Shown here in pieces: positions 45,126 to 54,960 of a stretch of DNA of 64,000 nt. The notes beneath the pieces are model-generated. The model was given only the letters and a program-made list of their open reading frames with translations, searched no databases and was not told the DNA's origin. Position numbers and translations under genes: made by a program. The stretch is from Synechococcus sp. PROS-7-1 (GTDB lineage Bacteria; Cyanobacteriota; Cyanobacteriia; PCC-6307; Cyanobiaceae): positions 186,001 through 250,000 of the forward strand of contig NZ_CP047945.1 of NCBI RefSeq assembly GCF_014279795.1. Direction: 5' to 3'. The first letter of the stretch is position 1. The number at the start of each line of letters is the position of its first letter.

Positions 45126-45947
45126 ATGGAGCTCGCCCTGCGTCAGCGGTTACGGCGGGTTGTGCTGGAGTCCGGCACCCGTGCGGGCCGGATCTACAAC
45201 CTGGTGATCTTCGGGACGATCCTGCTCAGCGTTGCGGGATTGTTGGTGGAGCCCCATCCAATGCGGGTGGCAGCACCCGGTGAAATCCCTGGCTGGGTGG
45301 ATGAGCTCGAGCGCCTCTGCCTGCTGGTGTTCATGGCCGATTACCTGCTGCATCTGTGGGTGTCGCCCAAGCCGCTTGTTTATGCCCGCAGTTTCTTTGG
45401 GCTGATCGACCTTTCGGCGGTGCTGTTCTTTTTCGTGCCCCAGATCAACAGCGGCCTGATCCTCTGGGTTTTCAAGTTCGGCCGGGTGCTGCGGGTGTTC
45501 AAGCTGCTGCGCTTCATGGATGAGGCCCAGCTGCTGGGCCGGGCACTCAAGGCCAGTGCCCGCCGCATCGGCGTATTTTTGTTTTTCGTGGTGCTCGCCC
45601 AGGTGGTGCTCGGCTACCTGATGGTGGTGATTGAAAGCGGCCATCCCAACACTCAGTTCCAGACCGTGGGCCAGGGGGTGTACTGGGCAATCGTGACCAT
45701 GACCACCGTGGGCTACGGCGATTTCGTTCCCCAGACCGTGCTCGGTCAGGTGTTGGCGGCGGTGGTGATGCTGCTGGGTTTCGGGATCATTGCCATCCCC
45801 ACCGGCATCGTCACCGTGGAAACAATGCAGCAGGTGCGCCACGACCAGCGCGTCTGCACCCACTGCAGCCATGCCGAACACCGCCGAGAGGCGTCCCATT
45901 GCGATCGCTGCGGGGCGCCGTTGCCCGTCAGTGCTGGGGAGGCCTAA
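45126..45947 (+). CDS. Voltage-gated-type potassium channel with C-terminal zinc ribbon
   Basis: Six-helix cation channel subunit of 273 residues. The S4 segment has arginines and lysines at every third position (GRVLRVFKLLRFM), and the pore carries the potassium filter TTVGYGD (about residues 193-199). After the last helix a short tail holds two cysteine pairs, CTHCSHAEHRREASHCDRCG, likely a zinc ribbon. That tail is unusual beside a channel and may gate it or mediate assembly. ndhS lies 5 bases upstream; the end overlaps rnc by 4 bases. Confidence 0.88.
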   Translation: MELALRQRLRRVVLESGTRAGRIYNLVIFGTILLSVAGLLVEPHPMRVAAPGEIPGWVDELERLCLLVFMADYLLHLWVSPKPLVYARSFFGLIDLSAVLFFFVPQINSGLILWVFKFGRVLRVFKLLRFMDEAQLLGRALKASARRIGVFLFFVVLAQVVLGYLMVVIESGHPNTQFQTVGQGVYWAIVTMTTVGYGDFVPQTVLGQVLAAVVMLLGFGIIAIPTGIVTVETMQQVRHDQRVCTHCSHAEHRREASHCDRCGAPLPVSAGEA

Positions 45948-46660
45948 GCACGATCTGCTCTGGATGCTTTGAACTGCGCCATCAAGGCCTCTGCCGCTTG
46001 CTGCTCGGCCTCGCGCCGCGACCCGCCCCAGCCCTCGGCTGCCAGATCCGGGGGCAGGGTCACCAAGGCCTGAAAGCGTTTCGGGTCGCCATGGCGCTGG
46101 CTCACTTCGCTGCAGGTGTACTGGGGCAGCCCCAGCCCCTGGCCCTGGCTCCATTCCTGCAGGGCTGATTTGCTGTTGCCTCGGTAGGGATCGGCGAGCA
46201 CCGCTTCGGCGCTCGTCTCCCAATGGGGCGTCAGCCAGGCCTGCACCGTTTGCAGCCCGGCAATCCGATACACCGCACCGATCAGCGCTTCGCTGAGCTC
46301 GGCGCGGATCGTGGCCGCTGCGGTGGGATCACTGCTGGCCTTCGGGCCGATGCGCCACCACTGGGCGATCGTGATCGCTTCCCCAAGCTGCGCCAGCCAG
46401 CGATCACTTACCAATTGGGCCCGCAGGCTGGAGCGCTCCCCCACCGGCATCTGGGGATAGGCCTCAGCAATGAATTCACTCGATGCCAGGCGCAACACCG
46501 CATCACCGAGAAACTCCAGCTGCTCGTGGTGTGGAACCAGACCGCTGGAGGTGTGGGTGAGGGCCTCCAGGAGGCAACGCCGTTCACGGTCGCCCAGGGG
46601 GTGCGGGCTCAGCGCCAGCGCAGCCCACAGTGCGTCCACTGATTGTGTTGTCTCAGGCAA
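45944..46660 (-). CDS. rnc: Ribonuclease III
   Basis: Double-stranded RNA endonuclease of 238 residues. The catalytic signature HEQLEFLGDAVL is complete, and the second acidic patch is ELSEALIGAVY, where the glutamate is kept. The C-terminal double-stranded RNA-binding domain runs from about SALQEWSQGQGLGLPQYTC to SRREAEQQAAEALM. ATG at 46660 is the only sensible start. It is divergent from the protease gene with 62 bases between, and overlaps the channel gene by 4 bases at its end. Confidence 0.93.
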   Translation of the reverse strand: MPETTQSVDALWAALALSPHPLGDRERRCLLEALTHTSSGLVPHHEQLEFLGDAVLRLASSEFIAEAYPQMPVGERSSLRAQLVSDRWLAQLGEAITIAQWWRIGPKASSDPTAAATIRAELSEALIGAVYRIAGLQTVQAWLTPHWETSAEAVLADPYRGNSKSALQEWSQGQGLGLPQYTCSEVSQRHGDPKRFQALVTLPPDLAAEGWGGSRREAEQQAAEALMAQFKASRADRA

Positions 46661-46722
46661 TTCTCACCAACGCCCCTGGGCGATCACATCTACCTTTCAG
46701 TTAAGTCGACTGAAGCGTTCGA

Positions 46723-49700
46723 ATGGCTGCCCCTGCCGTGTTGGTCGAGGAGCTCGCGGACCCGTTGCCTCAAGACCAGGAGCTTGCCGCGGAGGCGCCT
46801 GAAACCACGGAAACCACGGGGCTCGACGCTGTCAGCGCAGGCGAGACCACGCTGACTGAAAGCGTTGACGATCTGGTTTCTGTCAGGACCGCGGGTGAAA
46901 AGCTGGTTCTGCACGCCGCCGGTTGTGCCTGTTCAGCCTGCCGATCCGCCCCGGCGGAGTCGGATCCCGCCCTGTCGAACGCTGGTGGCAGTGGTGGTTC
47001 TGTTGCCGCGGCGTCACTGGGCACGCTCGATCAATTAGCAGACTTTCTTGAAACGCAGTTCTGGACCGACTCCAATACCACCAACCGCAATTTCAACCTC
47101 TCGGAGACAGGAACTCACGCCAAATCTGGAGAGCTGACCTACAACACTAGTGGGAATTTGTTCGACGCCAATGGCCTGACGACTGGTCGCGCCAATCTGG
47201 TGGATGAGGCCTTCAAGGTTTTTGAGGCCACGCTCGGAATTGATTTTCAGAAATCAAGTGCTTTAGATGCAGATTTCGATTTTAGTGATAACCGCTCTGG
47301 TGCCTTTGCTGATACAAGCCTTTCAGCCAGTACTGTCGATTATTCTTGGATAAATGTTGCATCAAGCTGGAATTCTGGCAGTGAGACTTTCGGCGATTAC
47401 ACCTTTCAAACGATCTTGCATGAGATTGGTCATGGTCTCGGTTTAGGCCATCAAGGCCTTTACAACGGCACGGGTAGTTATGCCACCGATGCCGACTTCA
47501 CGAACGATTCGTGGAAGGCCTCGATGATGTCGTACTTCGATCAAACGACGAACACAACCGTTGACGCCAGCTTTGCCTATCTGAGCACCCCCATGGTGGT
47601 GGATTGGATTGCTTTGGATGATCTGTATGGCCCGCAGGGCTACGGCATCAACAGGGCCTTTCTCGACGACACCACCTACGGCTTCAACACCACCATCAGT
47701 GCTGGCACTAGTGCGGTGTTCAATGAACTGAAGGATTGGATCCCCACCACCGCGTTCACAGTGGTGGATGGCGGTGGTGATGACACCCTTGATTTCAGTG
47801 GTTTCTCCGCCACCCAGCTGATTGATCTACGGCCGTCTGATGCCTCGGCCACGGATGTGTATGCCTCCAACATCGCCGGCAAAGAAGGCAACCTCACGAT
47901 TGCCCCGGGCACGCTGATCGAAACGGCGATCGGGGGCTCCGGCGCCGACTCCTTCCGCGGTAACACTGCCGACAACAGCTTTGATGGCGGCGCTGGCACC
48001 GACACCGTTGTGGTGAGTGGGGCCTTGACGGATTACCTGCTCACTCTTTCCGGCAGCAGCCTGGTGCTCCAGGATCTGCGCAGCGGCAGCCCTGATGGCA
48101 CCGACACGCTCACCAACATTGAATTCGTTGATTTCGATGGCGACACCCGCGGCTTAGCGGCTCTGCTCAACTTGGTGGACACCACGGCTCCATTGATCAG
48201 TGGTCCATCAGGGAGTGCGGGAGATGGAAGTTCCACGGTTTCGGTGAACGAAAACACCACGTCGGTGACAACGTTCACGGCGGATGAAAGTGTGAGTTGG
48301 AGCCTGTCGGCTGGTGCGGATGCATCCCTGTTCAGTATCAACAGCTCCAGCGGGGCCCTGGCCTTTGCCAGCGCTCCGGATTACGAGGCACCCCAGGACG
48401 CCGGTGCCGACAACAGTTATGAGCTGACGGTGCGCGCTACCGACACGTCGGGGAACACAGCGGATCAAACCCTCAGCGTGCGCGTGCTTGATGTTGATGA
48501 CACAGCCCCATTGATCAGTGGTCCATCAGGCAGTGCGGGAGATGGAAGCTCCACGGTTTCCGTGAACGAAAACACCACATCGGTGACGACGTTCACGGCA
48601 GATGAAAGCGTGAGTTGGAGCCTGTCGGCTGGTGCGGATGCATCTCTGTTCAGCATCAATAGCTCCAGCGGGGCCCTGGCCTTTGCCAGCGCTCCGGATT
48701 ACGAGGCACCGCAGGATGCCGGTGCCGACAACAGTTATGAGCTGACGGTGCGCGCTACCGACACGTCGGGGAACACAGCGGATCAAACGCTCAGCGTGCG
48801 CGTGCTGGATGTCAGTGAATCCACGGGCACGAGCAGTGGCAGTAGCAGCAGTGGTGGTGGTAGCTCCAGCAGCTCTGGTGGTTCCAGTGGGGGAAGCTCC
48901 GGCGGTGGCGGTGGCGGTGGCGGTGGTGGTGGCGGTGGTGGCGGTGCAACTTCCTCGTCGCCAAGCACGCGCTCGATTGAGGTCTCCCTTGATGGCAGTG
49001 CCGACACCATCGCCAATGCTCTTCTGTCTGGGGCGGGGAGCCAAGACCCCTCAGGCCTCACGATGGTCGTGAACGCCATCGGTTGGACTGGAACCGTTCC
49101 GGTGAACCGTGTTGTGAGAGCCACCACTGGTGGCACCACGCTCATGGCCAAGCAGCTGAATTACGTCAGCGGTCAACTGCCAGCCGATCAGACCGATATC
49201 CTCGTCGAAGGGTCTGTTCTGGCAGGAAGTGGTCAGCAGGATCTTGTTAGGGGTCTTGCCGGATGGGATTTGATCGCTGCTAACGACGGCGACGATCAAG
49301 TGCGGGCAGGGAACGGCCGCGACATCATCGATGGCGGGAGTGGACGTGATCAACTCTGGGGAGACTTCGGACGCAATTACTACAGAGGAAATCTCGATGG
49401 GGCAGCGGACTTGCTTGTGATCAAGTCCGATCAGCATCTTGTGAACTGGTGGTATGGCAAAGACGGCAACAATTCCACCGGTGCAAAGGCCGATGTGATC
49501 GAAGACTTGGAATCCATTGATCAGATTCGGATTCTTGGAGTGACGACGGAGCAAATCACCGTGGCGGACGCCTCTGCTCACGGACTCAACGGTTTAGGAA
49601 TCTTTGCTGACGGCGCTTTAGAGGCTCTCTACACAGGGGGGAGCCTCAATGCCAGTCAGCTGCTTCAACAGGTGACCGGCGATGCTTCCGATGCTGTGAT

Positions 49701-49734
49701 GGCCAATACCCAAGGCTTCTACGACTGGGCCTGA
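46723..49734 (+). CDS. Large serralysin-type metalloprotease with cadherin-like repeats
   Basis: Secreted M10-like zinc protease of 1003 residues. The catalytic motif HEIGHGLGLGH (residues 233-243) and a Met-turn MMSYFD (from about 268) are intact. RTX-like pieces follow (GGSGADSFRGNTADNSFDGGAGTD, and DGTDTLTNIEFVDFDG). Two nearly identical cadherin-like repeats lie at about 488-700, then a serine/glycine linker including a run of 15 glycines, then a C-terminal domain with nonapeptide-like NGRDIIDGGSGRDQL. No Sec signal is seen, so type I secretion is likely (inference). The N-terminus has an odd GCACSAC. Confidence 0.85.
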   Translation: MAAPAVLVEELADPLPQDQELAAEAPETTETTGLDAVSAGETTLTESVDDLVSVRTAGEKLVLHAAGCACSACRSAPAESDPALSNAGGSGGSVAAASLGTLDQLADFLETQFWTDSNTTNRNFNLSETGTHAKSGELTYNTSGNLFDANGLTTGRANLVDEAFKVFEATLGIDFQKSSALDADFDFSDNRSGAFADTSLSASTVDYSWINVASSWNSGSETFGDYTFQTILHEIGHGLGLGHQGLYNGTGSYATDADFTNDSWKASMMSYFDQTTNTTVDASFAYLSTPMVVDWIALDDLYGPQGYGINRAFLDDTTYGFNTTISAGTSAVFNELKDWIPTTAFTVVDGGGDDTLDFSGFSATQLIDLRPSDASATDVYASNIAGKEGNLTIAPGTLIETAIGGSGADSFRGNTADNSFDGGAGTDTVVVSGALTDYLLTLSGSSLVLQDLRSGSPDGTDTLTNIEFVDFDGDTRGLAALLNLVDTTAPLISGPSGSAGDGSSTVSVNENTTSVTTFTADESVSWSLSAGADASLFSINSSSGALAFASAPDYEAPQDAGADNSYELTVRATDTSGNTADQTLSVRVLDVDDTAPLISGPSGSAGDGSSTVSVNENTTSVTTFTADESVSWSLSAGADASLFSINSSSGALAFASAPDYEAPQDAGADNSYELTVRATDTSGNTADQTLSVRVLDVSESTGTSSGSSSSGGGSSSSSGGSSGGSSGGGGGGGGGGGGGGGATSSSPSTRSIEVSLDGSADTIANALLSGAGSQDPSGLTMVVNAIGWTGTVPVNRVVRATTGGTTLMAKQLNYVSGQLPADQTDILVEGSVLAGSGQQDLVRGLAGWDLIAANDGDDQVRAGNGRDIIDGGSGRDQLWGDFGRNYYRGNLDGAADLLVIKSDQHLVNWWYGKDGNNSTGAKADVIEDLESIDQIRILGVTTEQITVADASAHGLNGLGIFADGALEALYTGGSLNASQLLQQVTGDASDAVMANTQGFYDWA
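48184..48815 (+). repeat. Two tandem 318-base repeats in the metalloprotease gene
   Basis: The sequence from 48184 repeats from 48502 with an offset of exactly 318 bases (106 codons). The copies differ by only a handful of bases, mostly synonymous, so they duplicated recently or are kept alike by gene conversion. Each unit encodes one cadherin-like fold beginning TAPLISGPSGSAGDGSSTV. Confidence 0.93.
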
Positions 49735-49748
49735 GGAGTGCGCGCGCC

Positions 49749-49771
49749 CAAAAGAAAACCCCTAGGGGGTT
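49749..49771 (-). terminator. Possible terminator downstream of rnpB
   Basis: AACCCC, loop TAG, GGGGTT on the + strand. On the minus strand the stem is followed by TTTTCTTTTG, a T-rich tract. It is about 125 bases beyond the mature 3' end of rnpB. The same stem may also stop the protease transcript from the other direction, though no T run follows on that strand. Confidence 0.45.
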
Positions 49772-49896
49772 CCAGGGGAGAAGCTGCGAGGAGTCCAATC
49801 GTCGCGCCAACCACTCTGGTGTCTTTTCGCAAGAACCGTGACTGATTCCGCACGGACTTTGGTGAGTGATTGGTGAGAACCGATCGGTAAAGGGGG

Positions 49897-50292
49897 TGAA
49901 AGCAGGACATAAGCCGGGTTCTGTTCTCCCTTCCGCAGAAGGGGGGTGATCATCTATCTGGGATCGCCGTTACCGACGACCTCGAGCGGCTCACAAAGGC
50001 GGAACGGGGACGATGGCCAGCCGTCGTTCCTGGGCCTTGCTCCCGGCCGGGGTTTACCGAGCCAGCACCTCTCGATGCTGCTGGTGCGCTCTTACCGCAC
50101 CTTTGCACCCTTGCCTGTGCCAAAGGGATTGCTCCCATGGGGCCATCGGCGGTGTGTTTCTGTGGCACTCTCCTCACGGTCACCCGCACTGGGCGTTACC
50201 CAGCAAGCCTGGCCATCGGGGAGCCCGGACTTTCCTCAACCTCACCTGCGCACGAAGCCCAGGGTTGGTTGCGATCACCTCGCCTGCTTTCA
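49897..50292 (-). ncRNA. rnpB: RNase P RNA
   Basis: Catalytic RNA for 5' maturation of tRNAs, type A fold. On the minus strand the ends TGAAAGCAGG and CCTGCTTTCA pair as helix P1. Near the 5' end is GAGGAAAGTCCGGGCTCC, and near the 3' end AACCCGGCTTATGTCC, both universal rnpB blocks. Other conserved pieces are GGGTAACGCCCAGT and GGTGACCGTGAGGAGAGTGCCACAGAAA. The length of about 396 bases fits cyanobacteria. Mature ends are estimated from P1 pairing. Confidence 0.95.
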
Positions 50293-50297
50293 AACCC

Positions 50298-50304
50298 CAT
50301 AATG
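50298..50304. promoter_or_regulatory. Candidate shared -10 region between rnpB and tRNA-Arg
   Basis: CATAAT on the + strand (50298-50303) and CATTAT on the minus strand (50304-50299) occupy the same seven bases. Each lies 6 to 10 bases before the start of its RNA: tRNA-Arg at 50314 and rnpB at about 50292. No consensus -35 boxes are obvious. Both promoters would overlap. Confidence 0.4.
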
Positions 50305-50313
50305 AAGCGTGAT

Positions 50314-50387
<74 letters not shown>

Positions 50388-50482
50388 TGAGACTGAACAG
50401 CGGCGCCGGTAGTGACTACTACATTTAGTGGGGTGGCCAGACGGCACGCTCCCGCTAGCGTTGCTGCAACGAATCCGGATCC

Positions 50483-50836
50483 ATGACCCAGCTTCACGAT
50501 CTGCGGTTAAGGCTTCTTGTTCAGCAAGAGAGCGAGCGCATTGCCGACTCCCAACCTGCTGACCTTGATCTGTCGGTGGTTCAGGCCCGTTGTCTCTGCT
50601 GGCTCGCCCTGCTGGCTGAGGCCCATGAGGATCAGGCCAGTGATGCTGAGCGTCGTGGTGATACAGAGCAGGCCATGGGTTGGTTTGCCGACTCCATGCG
50701 CTTGCGTGATGTGATCCAGGTGGTCACCTCCATCGAGATTCCTCTGCCAGGAATCGTGGATGGCGACGATGATCGTCGCGATGGTCACGGAGGCGATGAC
50801 AGCGGGTTTTCCTCGGAACCACCACTTGCCGCCTGA
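50483..50836 (+). CDS. Small hypothetical protein
   Basis: Protein of 117 residues, helical in the first 85 (LRLRLLVQQESERIADSQ, VVQARCLCWLALLAEAHEDQASDAERRGD), then an acidic glycine-rich tail with GDDDRRDGHGGDD. I recognise no family. No signal peptide or membrane helix is present. ATG at 50483 follows the tRNA by 95 bases. A second hypothetical gene begins about 40 bases downstream on the same strand, so they may be co-transcribed. Confidence 0.6.
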   Translation: MTQLHDLRLRLLVQQESERIADSQPADLDLSVVQARCLCWLALLAEAHEDQASDAERRGDTEQAMGWFADSMRLRDVIQVVTSIEIPLPGIVDGDDDRRDGHGGDDSGFSSEPPLAA

Positions 50837-50873
50837 TCAGGTGTCATGATGAGATCTGAGCTGTGGGTCGTCG

Positions 50874-51329
50874 GTGCCAGAAGAGCCCTGTCAATGCCCG
50901 GATTGTCAACGCTTCTACCGGGAGCATGACCGGCTGATCCGGGAGAATCCAACCCTGCGTCAACAGCAGGAGCTGAGCTGGGCGGCCCTCCAGTCGTTCC
51001 GCACCCTGTCCGGTCGGGTGCTGGAAGATCTCCAGAAGCAGCATGGGCCTCGCACCAGCGATGGTCAGGTGCATGCAACCCCGGTTGGTGGTGTGGATGA
51101 GCCCACCGATGCACTCCAGCAGGCCATGGCTGATCTGGAGAACATCAACGCCCACCTGTTCTCGATTGAGGCCTTGATGGAGCGCATCTTTGATGTGCGC
51201 GTGCCAGAGGACATTGAGCAGAAATTCCGTGAACTGGCCGGCGAGCTGGCCCCCGATCCTCTCAATGCCGATCGTTTGCGCTTGAACCGCCTGCTGCACC
51301 AAACCCCGGATCTACCCGACCGCGGCTGA
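50874..51329 (+). CDS. Hypothetical protein with N-terminal cysteine pair
   Basis: Protein of 151 residues. The N-terminus has a possible metal or redox site, CQCPDCQRFYREHD, followed by mainly helical segments (TLRQQQELSWAALQSFRTLSGRVLEDLQKQ and DALQQAMADLENINAHLFSIEALMERIF). No family is recognised. There is no ATG near the start of the conserved-looking part, so the start is a non-ATG codon at 50874. The 3' end overlaps that of ackA by 18 bases. Confidence 0.6.
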   Translation: MPEEPCQCPDCQRFYREHDRLIRENPTLRQQQELSWAALQSFRTLSGRVLEDLQKQHGPRTSDGQVHATPVGGVDEPTDALQQAMADLENINAHLFSIEALMERIFDVRVPEDIEQKFRELAGELAPDPLNADRLRLNRLLHQTPDLPDRG

Positions 51330-52370
51330 GCGCCGGCACAGCCGGGCGATCATTCCTTCCTCGTCGGCTGGCACGATCACCATCTCCAGATTGGGCAGCC
51401 AGGCCAAGGCCTCTGCAAGCTCCGCTTGCAGGGCTTGGTCGTGTTCGCCGATTCCGCCGGTGAGCGCCAGCACATCCACGCCTCGCAGGCTGGCGGCCAT
51501 GGCCCCGATCAGCTGCAGCAAGCGCTGCCGGAACACACCCAGCGCCAGCTGCGCTCCCTGATGGCCTGCAGCCGCCTGCTCGCGGATGTCACGCATGTCC
51601 CCGCTCAGGCCGGAGAGTCCCTTCAGGCCTGCCTGCTTCTGCAGCAGATCTGCCAGCTCGGCCTCGCCCATGCCTTCACGCATCAGTTCCAGCAGCAGCC
51701 CCGGATCCACGCTGCCGCTGCGGCTGGCCATCACCAGCCCCTCCAGCGGTGTGTACCCCATGGTGGTGTCGATGCAGACGCCTCCTTTGATGGCGGCCAG
51801 CGATGCTCCGGCCCCAAGGTGGGCGCTGATTAGGCGCAACTTTTTGAGATCTCGGCCCTGTTGCCGCCACTGGGCTGCCACGGTTTCGGCCACATGCTGG
51901 TGGTTGATTCCATGGAAGCCGAAGCGCCGGAACCCCCTCTGGCGCAGATCCGCTGGCAAGGCATAGGTGCTGGCCGCTTCCGGCAGGGTGCTGTGAAACG
52001 CGGTATCAAAACAGGCCCATTGCGGCAGGTCCGGCGCCCAGCCGCGGGCCCAGGCCAGACCCTTCAGGGCCGGAGGATTGTGCAGTGGAGCCAGGGGTAC
52101 CAGCTCCTGCAGGGTGGTTTCCACCGCGGCATCAATGCGGGTGGGGGCGGTGAAGTGTTCGCCGCCATGCACCACCCGGTGGCCCACCAGGGTGATGCCC
52201 TGGCGATAGGGCGCCAGCTCTGGCGCCAGCCAGCTGCTCAGCACCCCATCAAGGCTCTCCTCTGGCTGCAAGCTGCGACCGCTGTGCCAGGGGCTGGCCC
52301 CGGTGGAGTCCACCAGGGCCGCTTTCAGGCTGGAGCTGCCGAGATTGATCACCAGCGCCAGGTCTTGCAT
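51312..52370 (-). CDS. ackA: Acetate kinase
   Basis: Interconverts acetyl-phosphate plus ADP with acetate plus ATP. The actin-like fold shows [59 protein letters not shown] and LTGGIGEHDQ, all family signatures. At 352 residues it is shorter than the usual 400. It is the last gene of xfp-glgP-ackA, 10 bases after glgP, and would recover ATP from phosphoketolase-derived acetyl-phosphate. Overlaps the convergent hypothetical gene by 18 bases. Confidence 0.93.
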   Translation of the reverse strand: MQDLALVINLGSSSLKAALVDSTGASPWHSGRSLQPEESLDGVLSSWLAPELAPYRQGITLVGHRVVHGGEHFTAPTRIDAAVETTLQELVPLAPLHNPPALKGLAWARGWAPDLPQWACFDTAFHSTLPEAASTYALPADLRQRGFRRFGFHGINHQHVAETVAAQWRQQGRDLKKLRLISAHLGAGASLAAIKGGVCIDTTMGYTPLEGLVMASRSGSVDPGLLLELMREGMGEAELADLLQKQAGLKGLSGLSGDMRDIREQAAAGHQGAQLALGVFRQRLLQLIGAMAASLRGVDVLALTGGIGEHDQALQAELAEALAWLPNLEMVIVPADEEGMIARLCRRSAAVG

Positions 52371-52380
52371 CCGTGGGGCC

Positions 52381-54903
<2,523 letters not shown>

Positions 54904-54960
54904 GGGAGGTCGGGAAAGAGGGTGAAAAGGTGGAATTGAGGTCTGGATCAGCGCTGCGGT

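Noticed and set aside
48900-48946. Polyglycine-coding run as a CRISPR or non-coding repeat.
   Set aside because: It is in frame inside the protease gene and has no spacer structure.
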